A stretch of 52,286 nt of DNA from Salegentibacter agarivorans (GTDB lineage Bacteria > Bacteroidota > Bacteroidia > Flavobacteriales > Flavobacteriaceae): the NCBI RefSeq assembly GCF_900113135.1, contig NZ_FOOH01000027.1, positions 1-52,286 of the forward strand, read 5' to 3'. Made by a program: the position numbers and the translations under genes. Each line of letters opens with the position of its first letter. Positions within the stretch are counted from its first letter, which is position 1. A model generated the notes under the pieces. That model was not told the DNA's origin. It worked only from the letters and a program-made list of their open reading frames with translations, and did no database searches. Shown piece after piece: positions 9,081-18,514 of the stretch.

Positions 9081-9566
9081 ATGAGCAAAGTAGCAGTAAT
9101 AATGGGAAGTACCAGCGATTTACCGGTAATGCAAGATGCAATAGATATCCTGGAAGGTTTTGACCTGGAAGTAGAAGTAGATATTGTTTCTGCTCACCGC
9201 ACCCCGGAAAAATTATTTGAATACGGAAAAACCGCACACGAACGTGGAATTAAAGTAATTATAGCCGGTGCCGGAGGCGCAGCTCACCTGCCGGGAATGA
9301 TAGCATCGCTCTCCCCCCTTCCAGTAATTGGTGTGCCGGTAAAATCCAGCAATTCTATAGATGGGTGGGATTCGGTTTTATCTATTTTACAAATGCCAGG
9401 CGGAGTTCCGGTTGCCACCGTAGCATTAAACGGAGCAAAAAACGCAGGAATCCTTGCCGCTCAAATTATTGGAACTTCAGATAAATGTACTTTAGATAAG
9501 ATATTAGTCTATAAAGAAGGACTCAAAGAGAAAGTTATTGAAGGCGCCAAAAAGGTGAAAAAATAA
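9081..9566 (+). CDS. purE: 5-(carboxyamino)imidazole ribonucleotide mutase (PurE)
   Basis: Class I PurE of 161 residues, which moves the carboxyl group of N5-CAIR to C4 to give CAIR. Signature motifs are MGSTSDLPVM (8-17), SAHRTPE (38-43, with the conserved His39 and Arg40) and GAGGAAHLPGM (about 63-73), followed by GVPV and the Q-MPGGVPVATVA segment. It directly follows purK and is closed by a terminator, so purK-purE is a two-gene operon. Confidence 0.97.
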   Translation: MSKVAVIMGSTSDLPVMQDAIDILEGFDLEVEVDIVSAHRTPEKLFEYGKTAHERGIKVIIAGAGGAAHLPGMIASLSPLPVIGVPVKSSNSIDGWDSVLSILQMPGGVPVATVALNGAKNAGILAAQIIGTSDKCTLDKILVYKEGLKEKVIEGAKKVKK

Positions 9567-9567
9567 C

Positions 9568-9600
9568 AAAAGCCACGTCTTGCGACGTGGCTTTCTTTGT
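9568..9600 (+). terminator. Terminator after purE
   Basis: Stem AAAGCCACGTC / GACGTGGCTTT (11 bp perfect) with a 4-nt loop and a following CTTTG tail, starting 2 nt after the purE stop. The rest of the gap to 9856 shows no gene. Confidence 0.85.
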
Positions 9601-9822
9601 AGTAAACTCACCTAAATCTGTACAAATTATTTATTAACCATTCTAAATATTTAAACCAGAAAAAACTTTAAAAGCTACTACAATTTTAAAACGTTCAATA
9701 TTTTAAAGCCGAAATATACAGTTTTTTAAAGAAAAACAACGTTTTGTGTTAAAAAAAGTTACTAAAAACGTCAAATTTAGGTTAAGTACATTACCTGTAT
9801 AGCTCAGGAAATGTTTAATAGA

Positions 9823-9830
9823 TAAATTTG
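9823..9830 (+). promoter_or_regulatory. -7 promoter box (TAAATTTG) for the M3 peptidase gene
   Basis: TAAATTTG fits TANNTTTG and lies 26 nt before the start codon of the M3 peptidase. The -33 element is not evident. Confidence 0.45.
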
Positions 9831-9856
9831 AAATTATAATTAAAAGAAAAGAGATA

Positions 9857-11890
9857 ATGACGACTCAAAATAATCCACTTTTACAGGAATTTGATCACGC
9901 TCCATTTTCAAAAATTGAGAATAAGCATTTTAAACCCGCCATAATAAAAGCCATAGAAATGGCTCGGGAAGAAATTAATGCGATTGCAACAAATGCCGAT
10001 GAAGCTACTTTTCCAAATACCATTGAAACTTTAGAATTTTCAGGAGAAAAATTAGATAGAGTAACCAGCATATTTTTCAATCTTAATTCTGCGGAAACCA
10101 ATGAAGATATTCAGCAAATCGCACAGGAAGTTTCCCCACTTTTATCAGAATTCAGAAATGATATTATTCTAAATAAAGCACTTTTTGAAAAAGTGAAATC
10201 GGTTTATAATAAGAAAGACCAGCTTGACCTGAATACGGAGCAAAAAACGCTTTTAGACCGAAAATACAAGGCTTTTTCGCGAAACGGAGCCAATTTGCCA
10301 ATAGAAAAGCAAAACGAACTTAGAGATATAGACAAGAAACTTTCAAAATTAAGCCTTGATTTTGGCCAAAATGTACTTGCCGAAACCAATAAATTTGAAT
10401 TACATCTTACTGATGAAAATGATCTAAAAGGCCTACCGGAAAGTTTTAATGAAGAAGCTGCACAAGCAGCAGCTTCTAAAGAAAAAGAAGGCTGGATCTT
10501 CACCCTTGAATATCCAAGCTACCTTCCTTTTATGAAATATGCTGAAAACAGGGAACTGCGCAAGAAAATGGCACTTGCTTTTGGCTCTAAAGGATTTCAT
10601 TGTGATGAGTTAGACAATCAGGAGAATGTGCTGCAAATTGCTAAGTTAAGATACCAGCGCGCTCAGCTTCTAGGTTATAAAACGCACGCACATTTTGTAT
10701 TGGAAGAGCGTATGGCTGAAACTCCCGAAAAAGTGAATAGTTTTTTAGACGAAATTCTTGAAAAAGCAAAACCTGCTGCTGAGCGCGAATTCAAAGAATT
10801 AGAAAATTTCGCAAAAGATCTGGATGGAATTGACCAGTTACAAAAATGGGATGCCGCTTTTTACAGCGAAAAACTAAAACAGAAATTATTCAATCTCGAT
10901 GACGAAAAACTGAAACCTTATTTCAAACTTGAGAATGTAATAGACGGAGTTTTCACGGTAGCCCAAAAACTTTATGGCCTTAGTTTTAAAGAAGTTTTTG
11001 ATGTAGATAAATATCATGAAGATGTAAAAACCTACCAGGTACTTGATGAGAACAACAAAGAGATGGCCCTGTTTTATGCCGATTTCCACCCAAGGCCGGG
11101 AAAAAGAGATGGCGCCTGGATGACGGGTTACAAATCACAATACAAGAAAGATGGCGAGGAAGAACGCCCACATATTTCTATTGTTTGCAACTTCACAAAA
11201 CCTTCTAAAAAACAACCTTCATTATTAACTTTTAACGAGGTCACAACGCTTTTCCACGAATTTGGCCACGCGCTTCACGGGATGTTGGGCGATACTGAAT
11301 ATCCAAGTCTTTCTGGTGCAAATGTCTATTGGGATTTTGTAGAACTTCCAAGTCAGTTATTAGAAAACTGGTGTTATGAAAAGGAAGCGCTTCAGTTGTT
11401 CGCGAAGCATTACGAAACCGGAGAAGTAATTCCTATGGAGTTGATTCAGAAAATAAAAGAATCTGCTAATTTCCAGGAAGGAATGGCCACGGTAAGACAA
11501 TTAAGCTTCGGGATGTTAGACCTAAGCTGGCACGGTGTAGATCCTTCAGCAATTACTAACGTTAAAGCAAACGAAGACAAAGCTTTTGAACGTACAAAAT
11601 TATTTCCAAATGTTGCTGAAAACTGCATGAGTACTGCTTTTTCTCATATTTTCCAGGGCGGATATTCTGCAGGTTATTATTCCTATAAATGGGCAGAAGT
11701 ATTAGATGCCGATACCTTTGAATATTTTCAGCAGAACGGGATATTTAGCCGGGAAGTCGCCAATAAATTTAAAACAAATATCCTCTCACAAGGTGGCACA
11801 GATCACCCAATGACGCTTTATAAGAAATTCCGCGGAAAAGAACCAAAACCCGATGCTTTATTAAAACGTGCCGGATTAATTGAGAAATGA
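9857..11890 (+). CDS. M3 family metallopeptidase (peptidyl-dipeptidase/oligopeptidase A type)
   Basis: Zinc oligopeptidase of 677 residues without a signal peptide, so probably cytoplasmic; it degrades short peptides. The thimet-type zinc motif HEFGH is at 467-471 (His467, Glu468, His471), with the third ligand in the downstream ELPSQLLENW segment. The N-terminal helical half (NPLLQEFDHAPFSKIENKHF, then EEINAI) is typical of Dcp/PrlC relatives. The C-terminus carries FSHIFQGGYSAGYYSYKWAEVLDAD, another family hallmark. Dcp and PrlC cannot be separated with certainty by eye. It has its own upstream promoter box and is followed by the 134-bp palindromic element. Confidence 0.92.
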   Translation: MTTQNNPLLQEFDHAPFSKIENKHFKPAIIKAIEMAREEINAIATNADEATFPNTIETLEFSGEKLDRVTSIFFNLNSAETNEDIQQIAQEVSPLLSEFRNDIILNKALFEKVKSVYNKKDQLDLNTEQKTLLDRKYKAFSRNGANLPIEKQNELRDIDKKLSKLSLDFGQNVLAETNKFELHLTDENDLKGLPESFNEEAAQAAASKEKEGWIFTLEYPSYLPFMKYAENRELRKKMALAFGSKGFHCDELDNQENVLQIAKLRYQRAQLLGYKTHAHFVLEERMAETPEKVNSFLDEILEKAKPAAEREFKELENFAKDLDGIDQLQKWDAAFYSEKLKQKLFNLDDEKLKPYFKLENVIDGVFTVAQKLYGLSFKEVFDVDKYHEDVKTYQVLDENNKEMALFYADFHPRPGKRDGAWMTGYKSQYKKDGEEERPHISIVCNFTKPSKKQPSLLTFNEVTTLFHEFGHALHGMLGDTEYPSLSGANVYWDFVELPSQLLENWCYEKEALQLFAKHYETGEVIPMELIQKIKESANFQEGMATVRQLSFGMLDLSWHGVDPSAITNVKANEDKAFERTKLFPNVAENCMSTAFSHIFQGGYSAGYYSYKWAEVLDADTFEYFQQNGIFSREVANKFKTNILSQGGTDHPMTLYKKFRGKEPKPDALLKRAGLIEK

Positions 11891-11897
11891 TTAAACT

Positions 11898-12031
11898 AAA
11901 GAGGCTGTCTGAAAAATTTTCAAATAGTCATTCTCAATTTATTTCAGAATCTAAGACTTTGGTAAGTAAAACGTGTTAGAAGCTGAAACAAGTTCAGCTT
12001 GATGAAATTAGACTTTTTCAACAACCTCTTT
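11898..12031. repeat. 134-bp imperfect palindromic element (MITE- or REP-like)
   Basis: The ends are AAAGAGG and CCTCTTT. The two arms of about 55-60 bp are imperfect inverted copies: GAGGCTGTCTGAAAAA on the left matches GAGGTTGTTGAAAAA read from the right. TCAT...TTTATTTCAGAATCTAA on the left matches TCATCAAGCTGAACTTGTTTCAGCTTCTAA read from the right. No ORF is present. From memory, sequences with TGTCTGAAAA and TGAACTTGTTTCAG cores are common dispersed repeats in Flavobacteriaceae. It fills the gap between the M3 peptidase and sigma factor genes and would fold as a long hairpin in RNA, so it may also end transcription. Confidence 0.7.
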
Positions 12032-12092
12032 TCTTTACTAATCCAATTTCCACCTTAAAAACCTTATAAGATCTATAACTTATAATGTCAAA

Positions 12093-12109
12093 TACTTTTG
12101 CTAATTTTG
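12093..12109 (+). promoter_or_regulatory. Two overlapping-spaced -7 boxes before the sigma factor gene
   Basis: TACTTTTG (12093-12100) and TAATTTTG (12102-12109) both fit TANNTTTG, 22-31 nt before the sigma gene ATG. Either could be the -7 element. Confidence 0.45.
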
Positions 12110-12130
12110 ATTCGACCTTGAAGCAAGCCT

Positions 12131-12682
12131 ATGCCAACTCATAAACTCGATCCTACAAAATGGGTGGATAAATATTCCGATTACCTATTTAACTACGCAA
12201 TTGTTAGGGTGAACGATCGCGAGGTGGCAAACGATTTAATTTCTGAAACCTTTCTTGCAGGCCTAAATTCTAAAGATAACTTTGAAGGAAGGGCCACAGA
12301 ACGCACATGGCTTATTTCTATTCTGAAGCGAAAAATCATAGATTATTACCGAAAGATAAACTCCATAAAAGGTCAGGCTGAAGTTCGCATCAATTATTCA
12401 GATTCTGAAAATAATGGCGATTGGATGGAGGAACAGGTAGCCGATGCTTTTGATCGCACTGCCGAGGATGAGATGGAAAACAACGAATTGGGAATGGCTA
12501 TTTTAGAGTGTCTCGATCAAATCAACGAAAAACACGCCGCCATCTTTAAGATGAAAACCATTGATGAGGCTGATACTGAGGCCGTATGTAAAGAATTCAA
12601 TATTAGTCCGTCTAACCTTTGGGTAATCATTCACAGGGCGCGCACCGCATTGGCCGCATGCCTTGAAAAAAACTGGTTCTAA
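12131..12682 (+). CDS. Sigma-70 family (ECF-like) RNA polymerase sigma factor
   Basis: A 183-residue sigma factor. Region 2 spans about residues 12-75: YLFNYAIVRVNDREVANDLISETFLAGL, then FEGRATERTWLISILKRKIIDYYRK. Region 4 spans about 125-180: LDQINEKHAAIFKMK, then CKEFNISPSNLWVIIHRAR. Regions 1 and 3 are missing, as expected for an extracytoplasmic function type. The next gene starts 3 nt after the stop and looks like a small zinc-binding partner, the usual arrangement for a sigma factor and its anti-sigma factor. The stimulus and targets cannot be read from the sequence. Confidence 0.88.
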   Translation: MPTHKLDPTKWVDKYSDYLFNYAIVRVNDREVANDLISETFLAGLNSKDNFEGRATERTWLISILKRKIIDYYRKINSIKGQAEVRINYSDSENNGDWMEEQVADAFDRTAEDEMENNELGMAILECLDQINEKHAAIFKMKTIDEADTEAVCKEFNISPSNLWVIIHRARTALAACLEKNWF

Positions 12683-12685
12683 ATT

Positions 12686-12949
12686 ATGCCGAAAAGAAAA
12701 TTTTTCATTTTTGACTGTTCAAAAGCAGAAAATTGCTGCGACAAAAGCCAATATAACGAGGCTGGAACACGCGAAAAACTATCAATGCTTATGCATTTGC
12801 TTTTATGCAAACCCTGCCGCAAGTACACCTCCAAAAACACTAAACTCACCCATTTAATAAAAAAATCTAAACTTAAAACTTGTTCTGAAAAAGAAAAAAA
12901 AGCCTGGAAAAACAGCATTGAAAAAGAAATGGCTAAAGGAGAATCTTAG
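12686..12949 (+). CDS. Small putative zinc-finger anti-sigma factor
   Basis: An 87-residue basic protein starting 3 nt after the sigma gene. It contains H-x3-C-x2-C (His37, Cys41, Cys44 in MHLLLCKPCRKY) with an upstream Cys pair (CC at 17-18), the layout of a ZAS-type zinc anti-sigma domain. No transmembrane helix is visible, so it would be a soluble regulator. The tail is Lys/Glu rich and probably helical. Function is inferred from motif and position. The 3' end overlaps the convergent UbiA-like gene by 17 nt. Confidence 0.6.
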   Translation: MPKRKFFIFDCSKAENCCDKSQYNEAGTREKLSMLMHLLLCKPCRKYTSKNTKLTHLIKKSKLKTCSEKEKKAWKNSIEKEMAKGES

Positions 12950-13751
12950 CTAGCAGCCAAACTAAAAGCCAAAACACCGGAATTCCTTCCACCCAAAAAG
13001 CCGAATAATAACTTCCCTGATCTATCCGCGCTGCTTTTATAAAATACGCCGAAACCAATAAGATAAGACTTAAAGCAATTAAGTTGATTACAGAAAAATA
13101 AGATTTCAGAAACTCCAGGAACAGTATAATTCCTAATAATATATAACCGATTTTCTTAGTATTCGCTATTCCTATTTGCTGCGGAATTGTATTTAAATTC
13201 CCAGAATCAAACTTCAAGTCCCTTATCTCAAACGGAAGCGTTATAGCAATAACAAAGAAAAAACGCTGAAAAAAAGTGAGACCGATTTCCTTTAAATTAA
13301 CCTGATCCATCAAGGGTAAAATAACAGTCACTCCGGCCCAAACCACGGCAATAATAAAAATTTTAATCCCACCAATATTTCTAAGATTTTGCCTGTTTTT
13401 ACCTAGAGGAATAGCATACAGTAAAGTAAAAACTCCCAAAATAGCAGAAGCTAAAAGTATTTTTAATTCCTGCTGAAAAGCAAAATACAGCAAAGCCACG
13501 AAGCAAAAAAAGGAGAAAATCTGTATAAGTTTTAGGTTTCGGGCAAGGCTGGCGTGATGCAGTTTAGCGATGCCGGCATACTTCACAAAATTATAGCCGG
13601 TAATGCTTCCGAAGAAAATAAAAAACAGCAGGTTTTTATTAATTTCAATATTGAATTCCAGGAAGCTTAGTAAGCTTAATGAAACCACGGCCAAAGCCAC
13701 GTGCAGACTGCTATTTATATAGAAATCTAATATATTTTTAAAACACTGCAT
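12933..13751 (-). CDS. UbiA-like integral membrane protein
   Basis: A 272-residue protein with about eight or nine hydrophobic helices and short loops, similar in size and layout to UbiA-superfamily prenyltransferases (for example GSITGYNFVKYAG near residue 50 and LPFEIRDLKFDSGNLNTIPQQIG near 173). The classical first NDxxD substrate motif is not seen; the corresponding spot reads NFVKYAG. The second aspartate-rich motif may survive only as the EIRDLKFD segment. Catalytic activity is therefore uncertain. It stands alone on the minus strand and its 3' end overlaps the anti-sigma-like gene by 17 nt. Confidence 0.6.
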   Translation of the reverse strand: MQCFKNILDFYINSSLHVALAVVSLSLLSFLEFNIEINKNLLFFIFFGSITGYNFVKYAGIAKLHHASLARNLKLIQIFSFFCFVALLYFAFQQELKILLASAILGVFTLLYAIPLGKNRQNLRNIGGIKIFIIAVVWAGVTVILPLMDQVNLKEIGLTFFQRFFFVIAITLPFEIRDLKFDSGNLNTIPQQIGIANTKKIGYILLGIILFLEFLKSYFSVINLIALSLILLVSAYFIKAARIDQGSYYSAFWVEGIPVFWLLVWLLAKILL

Positions 13752-13848
13752 CCTGCTAAATTAATCATTCTTCTCGCAACCAAAACTGACGTCATAAATC
13801 TTAACAAGTGTATACGTCTAATCACTAAAAAATTACGTTTAAAATATG

Positions 13849-13856
13849 TACTTTTG
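13849..13856 (+). promoter_or_regulatory. -7 promoter box (TACTTTTG) for gcvP
   Basis: TACTTTTG fits TANNTTTG and lies 25 nt upstream of the preferred gcvP start (13882). It overlaps an ATG at 13846 in the same frame, which argues against using that earlier ATG. Confidence 0.6.
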
Positions 13857-13881
13857 CAGCACAAAACACAACTTTATTTTA

Positions 13882-16728
13882 ATGAGAACAGATTCTTTTG
13901 CCCTACGCCATATTGGCCCCAGAGAAAGTAATCTCCAGGCAATGTTGGACACCATTGGTGTAGATTCGTTAGAACAGTTAATATACGAAACCATCCCCGA
14001 CGATATTCGTTTAAAATCACCCTTAAATTTACCTGCTGCACTTAGCGAAAATCAATATACCGAGCATATTGGCAAACTAGCTGCAAAAAACAAGGTTTTT
14101 AAGACTTATATAGGTCTTGGTTACCACCAGGGAATATTACCGGCTGTGATACAGCGAAATATTTTGGAAAACCCGGGTTGGTACACAGCCTACACGCCTT
14201 ACCAGGCAGAAATTGCCCAGGGAAGACTGGAAGCTTTATTAAATTTCCAAACTATGGTAAGCGATCTTACCGGAATGGAAATTGCCAATGCCTCGCTTTT
14301 AGATGAATCTACTGCTGCGGCAGAAGCTATGGGACTTTTATTCGCTGTTCGCGATCGTAAGCAGAAGAAAAACGAAGTAAATAAATTCTTTGTTTCTGAA
14401 CAGGCCTTACCACAAACCATAGATCTTATTAAAACGCGTGCAGATTTTATGGGCATAGAGCTAGTGGTTGGTAATCACGAAGAATTTGATTTTAGTGATA
14501 AATTCTTTGGAGCTTTAGTACAATATCCAGGGAAATACGGACAGGTTTTTGACTATGCCGATTTTGTATCAAAATGTAAAGATGCTGATATAAAAGTAGC
14601 TGTTGCTGCCGATATTTTGAGTTTGGTTAAACTACAGGCACCGGGAGAACTTGGTGTAGATGTGGTTGTTGGCACCACTCAGCGTTTTGGAATTCCATTA
14701 GGATATGGTGGTCCTCACGCTGCTTATTTTGCTACTAAAGAAGAATATAAAAGAAATCTTCCCGGAAGAATTATTGGGGTAACCAAAGATCTTGATGGGA
14801 ACCACGCCTTAAGAATGGCACTCCAAACCCGCGAGCAGCATATTAAACGTGACCGCGCTACTTCTAACATTTGTACCGCGCAGGTTTTACTGGCTGTGAT
14901 GGCGGGAATGTATGCAGTTTATCATGGACCTGATGGTCTAAAATATATTGCTGATACCGTTCATTTTTCTACAGTTACTTTAGCTGAAGAACTTGATAAA
15001 ATGGGTGTTAAGCAGCTTAATTCAGCTTATTTTGATACGCTTCAGGTGAAAGCTGATGCTCAAAAAATTAAAGCTGAAGCCGAAAAGAACGAAATCAATT
15101 TCTATTACCCAGATGCTGAAACGGTTTGTATTTCTTTAAATGAAACTACAACCCAGGAAGACATCAATAATATTTTGAAGGTTTTCGCTAAAGTTTCAGG
15201 TGAAAAATCTACTGAAATTGAAAGCTTAAAAGAGGCATCTGCAATTCCTTCAGCATTACAGAGAAAAACCGATTTTTTAACGCATAAAGTTTTCAACCTT
15301 TACCATTCAGAAACTGAATTGATGCGTTACATTAAAAAACTGGAACGCAAAGATCTTTCTTTGAACCAGTCTATGATTTCGCTTGGAAGCTGTACCATGA
15401 AATTAAACGCAGCTTCAGAAATGCTTCCTTTAAGCAATCCTCAATGGGGGAATATTCACCCATTTGTACCGGTAGAACAAGCTGAAGGCTACCAGATCGT
15501 ATTAAAAAGACTGGAAGATCAATTAACCGAGATCACCGGATTTTCTGCAACTTCACTTCAGCCAAATTCTGGTGCGCAGGGTGAATATGCCGGCTTGATG
15601 ACTATTAGAGCTTACCATGAATCTAAAGGGGAAGGTCATAGAAATATATGTTTAATTCCTTCTTCAGCTCACGGTACCAACCCAGCTTCTGCAGTAATGG
15701 CGGGAATGAAAGTGGTGGTAACTAAAGCTTCAGAAAACGGAAATATAGATGTAGACGATCTTCGCGAAAAAGCGATAAAACATAAAGATAATCTTGCTGC
15801 TTTAATGGTAACCTATCCTTCTACCCACGGGGTTTTTGAATCGGCTATTAAAGAAATCACGCAAATTATTCACAATAATGGCGGGCAGGTTTATATGGAT
15901 GGTGCAAATATGAATGCCCAGGTTGGTTTAACCAATCCTGGCGTAATTGGTGCCGATGTTTGTCACTTAAACCTACATAAAACTTTTGCAATTCCTCACG
16001 GAGGCGGTGGCCCGGGAGTTGGACCAATTTGCGTCGCAGAACAATTAAAACCATTTTTACCAGGAAACCCAGTAATAAAAACTGGTGGAGAAAATGCTAT
16101 TGGCGCAATTTCTTCAGCACCATGGGGTTCTTCTTTAGTATGCCTTATTTCTTATGGTTACATAACCATGTTAGGCAGCAAAGGACTTCAAAAAGCTACA
16201 GAATATGCAATTCTTAATGCCAATTACGTAAAAGAGCGTTTAAACGAACATTACAAAACATTATATTCTGGAGAACGTGGCCGCGCAGCTCACGAGATGA
16301 TCTTAGATTGCCGACCATTTAAAGAGAATGGAATTGAAGTAGTGGATATCGCCAAGCGATTGATAGATTATGGGTTCCACGCTCCTACTGTTTCTTTTCC
16401 TGTGGCAGGAACAATGATGATAGAACCTACCGAAAGTGAAAGCAAAGCTGAACTGGATAGATTCTGTGATGCATTAATTTCTATTAGGCAGGAAATTGAA
16501 GAGTTGGATAGCGAAGAAGATAACGTGCTTAAAAACGCACCGCATACTATTACTATGCTAACTTCAGATGAATGGAAATTCTCTTATTCAAGAGAAAAGG
16601 CGGCTTACCCGTTAAATTATGTGTCAGAAAATAAATTCTGGCCGAGCGTAAGACGTGTAGACGAAGCATTTGGAGACAGAAATCTAATGTGCACCTGCCC
16701 TCCTATTGAGGAGTATATGGATGCATAA
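13882..16728 (+). CDS. gcvP: Glycine dehydrogenase (aminomethyl-transferring), P-protein of the glycine cleavage system
   Basis: A PLP enzyme of 948 residues that decarboxylates glycine and loads the aminomethyl group onto the lipoyl H-protein. The N-terminus is [14 protein letters not shown]. The single chain holds both the alpha-like and beta-like halves. The PLP lysine is Lys700 in [20 protein letters not shown], and the glycine-rich PHGGGGPG loop follows. An in-frame ATG at 13846 would add 12 residues but lies on the promoter box, so I chose 13882. The H- and T-protein genes are not next to it, which is common in this group. Confidence 0.97.
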   Translation: MRTDSFALRHIGPRESNLQAMLDTIGVDSLEQLIYETIPDDIRLKSPLNLPAALSENQYTEHIGKLAAKNKVFKTYIGLGYHQGILPAVIQRNILENPGWYTAYTPYQAEIAQGRLEALLNFQTMVSDLTGMEIANASLLDESTAAAEAMGLLFAVRDRKQKKNEVNKFFVSEQALPQTIDLIKTRADFMGIELVVGNHEEFDFSDKFFGALVQYPGKYGQVFDYADFVSKCKDADIKVAVAADILSLVKLQAPGELGVDVVVGTTQRFGIPLGYGGPHAAYFATKEEYKRNLPGRIIGVTKDLDGNHALRMALQTREQHIKRDRATSNICTAQVLLAVMAGMYAVYHGPDGLKYIADTVHFSTVTLAEELDKMGVKQLNSAYFDTLQVKADAQKIKAEAEKNEINFYYPDAETVCISLNETTTQEDINNILKVFAKVSGEKSTEIESLKEASAIPSALQRKTDFLTHKVFNLYHSETELMRYIKKLERKDLSLNQSMISLGSCTMKLNAASEMLPLSNPQWGNIHPFVPVEQAEGYQIVLKRLEDQLTEITGFSATSLQPNSGAQGEYAGLMTIRAYHESKGEGHRNICLIPSSAHGTNPASAVMAGMKVVVTKASENGNIDVDDLREKAIKHKDNLAALMVTYPSTHGVFESAIKEITQIIHNNGGQVYMDGANMNAQVGLTNPGVIGADVCHLNLHKTFAIPHGGGGPGVGPICVAEQLKPFLPGNPVIKTGGENAIGAISSAPWGSSLVCLISYGYITMLGSKGLQKATEYAILNANYVKERLNEHYKTLYSGERGRAAHEMILDCRPFKENGIEVVDIAKRLIDYGFHAPTVSFPVAGTMMIEPTESESKAELDRFCDALISIRQEIEELDSEEDNVLKNAPHTITMLTSDEWKFSYSREKAAYPLNYVSENKFWPSVRRVDEAFGDRNLMCTCPPIEEYMDA

Positions 16729-16734
16729 GTTTTT

Positions 16735-16795
16735 AAAAATGCCTGAAAATTTTCTTCGGAAATAATTCCGACACTATTTTCAGGCATTTTTTATT
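16735..16795 (+). terminator. Terminator after gcvP
   Basis: A 16-bp perfect stem, AAAAATGCCTGAAAAT / ATTTTCAGGCATTTTT, with a 25-nt loop that contains its own small hairpin (TCGGAA / TTCCGA). A T-rich tail follows. It begins 7 nt after the gcvP stop. Confidence 0.85.
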
Positions 16796-16847
16796 TTGTG
16801 ACTTTCATCACATTTTAGTATATTTTTCCTTTTTCTTTAAAGCTCAC

Positions 16848-16855
16848 TATATTTG
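16848..16855 (+). promoter_or_regulatory. -7 promoter box (TATATTTG) for the KASIII-like gene cluster
   Basis: A perfect TANNTTTG match 40 nt before the start of the KASIII-like gene and after the gcvP terminator. Confidence 0.55.
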
Positions 16856-16895
16856 TAATTAGTACATTCGGAGTTTAATCTTAATTAAAAGTCAG

Positions 16896-17954
16896 ATGAA
16901 TATTAAAATTACCGGCACAGGTAGTTATATCCCTAAAGTTATAACCGCAAATGCTGACTTTGACAATCATGAATTTTTCAATCTTGATGGAACAGGATTT
17001 CCACAAGACAATAAAACAACAATTGCCAAATTTAAAGCCATAACGGGAATTGAAGAACGGCGGTATCTTGAAGAGAATTTGAACACTTCAGATATGGCAG
17101 TTATCGCGGCTCAGCAAGCTTTAGAAACTTCTAATACAGATCCCGAAACCTTAGATTATATTATTGTTGCCCATAATTATGGCGATGTTAAACACGAAAG
17201 CATTCAGAGCGATACCGTACCAAGTATGGCTACTCGCGTGAAATATCATTTACGAATTAAAAATCCAAAATGTGTTGGCTACGATGTACTTTTTGGATGT
17301 CCCGGCTGGATTGAAGGATTGATACAGGCACAGGCATTTATGAAAGCCGGAATGGCAAAAAAATGCCTTGTTATTGGTGCCGAAGCCCTATCTCGAGTTG
17401 TAGATAAACACGACCGTGACTCTATGATTTTTTCTGATGGTGCTGGGGCAGTGGTTTTAGAAGAAACCGAAGAAGAAGGTGGAATCCTCGCGCACGAATC
17501 TGGTACTTATGCTTTTAACGAAGCTAACTATATTTACTTTGGAAAATCTAACCGAACGGAAGCACCAGACGATTTACGATATATTAAAATGAACGGCCGT
17601 AAAATCTACGAATTTGCACTGATGCACGTTCCCGGGGCGATGAAAACATGCCTGGAAAATAGCGGAAAAGATATTAAAGACCTTAAAAAGATCTTTATTC
17701 ACCAGGCTAACGAAAAGATGGACGAAGCGATTATAAAACGCTTTTACAAACTTCATAAACAAGAAGTGCCAGATAAGGTAATGCCTATGACCATTCAGGA
17801 GTTAGGCAACAGCAGTGTTGCTACAGTCCCTACACTTTATGATCTTGTGGTAAAAAATAAAATCGCAGATCAACAACTTAAAAAAGGAGATGTGGTGATG
17901 TTCGCTAGCGTTGGTGCTGGGATGAATGTGAATGCGATAGTTTACCAATACTAG
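16896..17954 (+). CDS. 3-oxoacyl-ACP synthase III (KASIII/FabH-like) family protein
   Basis: Thiolase-fold condensing enzyme of 352 residues. The FabH-type catalytic triad is present: Cys135 in VLFGCPGW, His269 in IFIHQAN and Asn305 in ELGNSSVATVP. The C-terminal GAGMNVNAIVY is the usual end. It differs from housekeeping FabH by an insert near 24-42 (HEFFNLDGTGFPQDNK) and by the Pro-Gly after the Cys, so it is a relative rather than the fatty-acid initiator. It is followed with no gap (TAG then ATG) by a methyltransferase and then a glycosyltransferase. This suggests a shared pathway for a lipid or acylated product, but the product is unknown. Confidence 0.85.
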   Translation: MNIKITGTGSYIPKVITANADFDNHEFFNLDGTGFPQDNKTTIAKFKAITGIEERRYLEENLNTSDMAVIAAQQALETSNTDPETLDYIIVAHNYGDVKHESIQSDTVPSMATRVKYHLRIKNPKCVGYDVLFGCPGWIEGLIQAQAFMKAGMAKKCLVIGAEALSRVVDKHDRDSMIFSDGAGAVVLEETEEEGGILAHESGTYAFNEANYIYFGKSNRTEAPDDLRYIKMNGRKIYEFALMHVPGAMKTCLENSGKDIKDLKKIFIHQANEKMDEAIIKRFYKLHKQEVPDKVMPMTIQELGNSSVATVPTLYDLVVKNKIADQQLKKGDVVMFASVGAGMNVNAIVYQY

Positions 17955-18476
17955 ATGTACGAAAATAGCTTCCCCAATAAACGATATAAGGAAACTTTAG
18001 AGTTTTTAGAAGCAAATGTACCCGCCCCTGAAAAAATTCTTGATTTAGGTGTAAAAAACCCTTTTTCAGAAATTATGGAAAAACATAATTACAAGGTGCA
18101 AAATACTGAAGGGGAAGATCTGGACATAAACACTACAGCCGTAGAAACTACCGCTTATAATGTGGTAACCGCTTTCGAAATTTTTGAGCACCTGGTTTCT
18201 CCTTATAACGTTTTATCAAATATTAAAGCCGATAAACTAGTAGCCACCGTTCCGCTTAAATTGTGGTTTTCCAGCGCATATCGCAGCAAAACAGATATGC
18301 GCGACCGGCATTACCACGAGTTTGAAGACTGGCAATTTGATTGGCTTTTAGAAAAAGCAGGTTGGAAAATTATTAGCAGAAAAAAGTGGACCAATCCTGT
18401 CAACAAATTGGGAATTAGACCAATTTTAAGATATTTCACGCCTAGATATTACGCGGTTTATGCCGAAAGGATTTAA
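17955..18476 (+). CDS. Class I SAM-dependent methyltransferase-like protein
   Basis: A 173-residue protein whose ATG abuts the stop of the KASIII-like gene, so translation is probably coupled. A methyltransferase core is recognisable from KILDLGVKNPFSEIM (motif I, about 28-42), an acidic motif II (GEDLDI) and YNVVTAFEIFEHLVSPYNVL (motif IV region, like UbiG relatives). Motif I lacks the usual GxGxG glycines, reading DLGVKNP, so SAM binding is degenerate or unusual. The C-terminus is rich in Trp, Tyr and Arg. The substrate is unknown. Confidence 0.7.
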   Translation: MYENSFPNKRYKETLEFLEANVPAPEKILDLGVKNPFSEIMEKHNYKVQNTEGEDLDINTTAVETTAYNVVTAFEIFEHLVSPYNVLSNIKADKLVATVPLKLWFSSAYRSKTDMRDRHYHEFEDWQFDWLLEKAGWKIISRKKWTNPVNKLGIRPILRYFTPRYYAVYAERI

Positions 18477-18514
18477 GCGAAATTAATCTTTGCAGAACCT
18501 TTAAATTTCGCCAC

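Noticed and set aside
13846-13881. Earlier ATG start for gcvP
   Set aside because: It lies on the TACTTTTG promoter box and the added residues do not look like GcvP.
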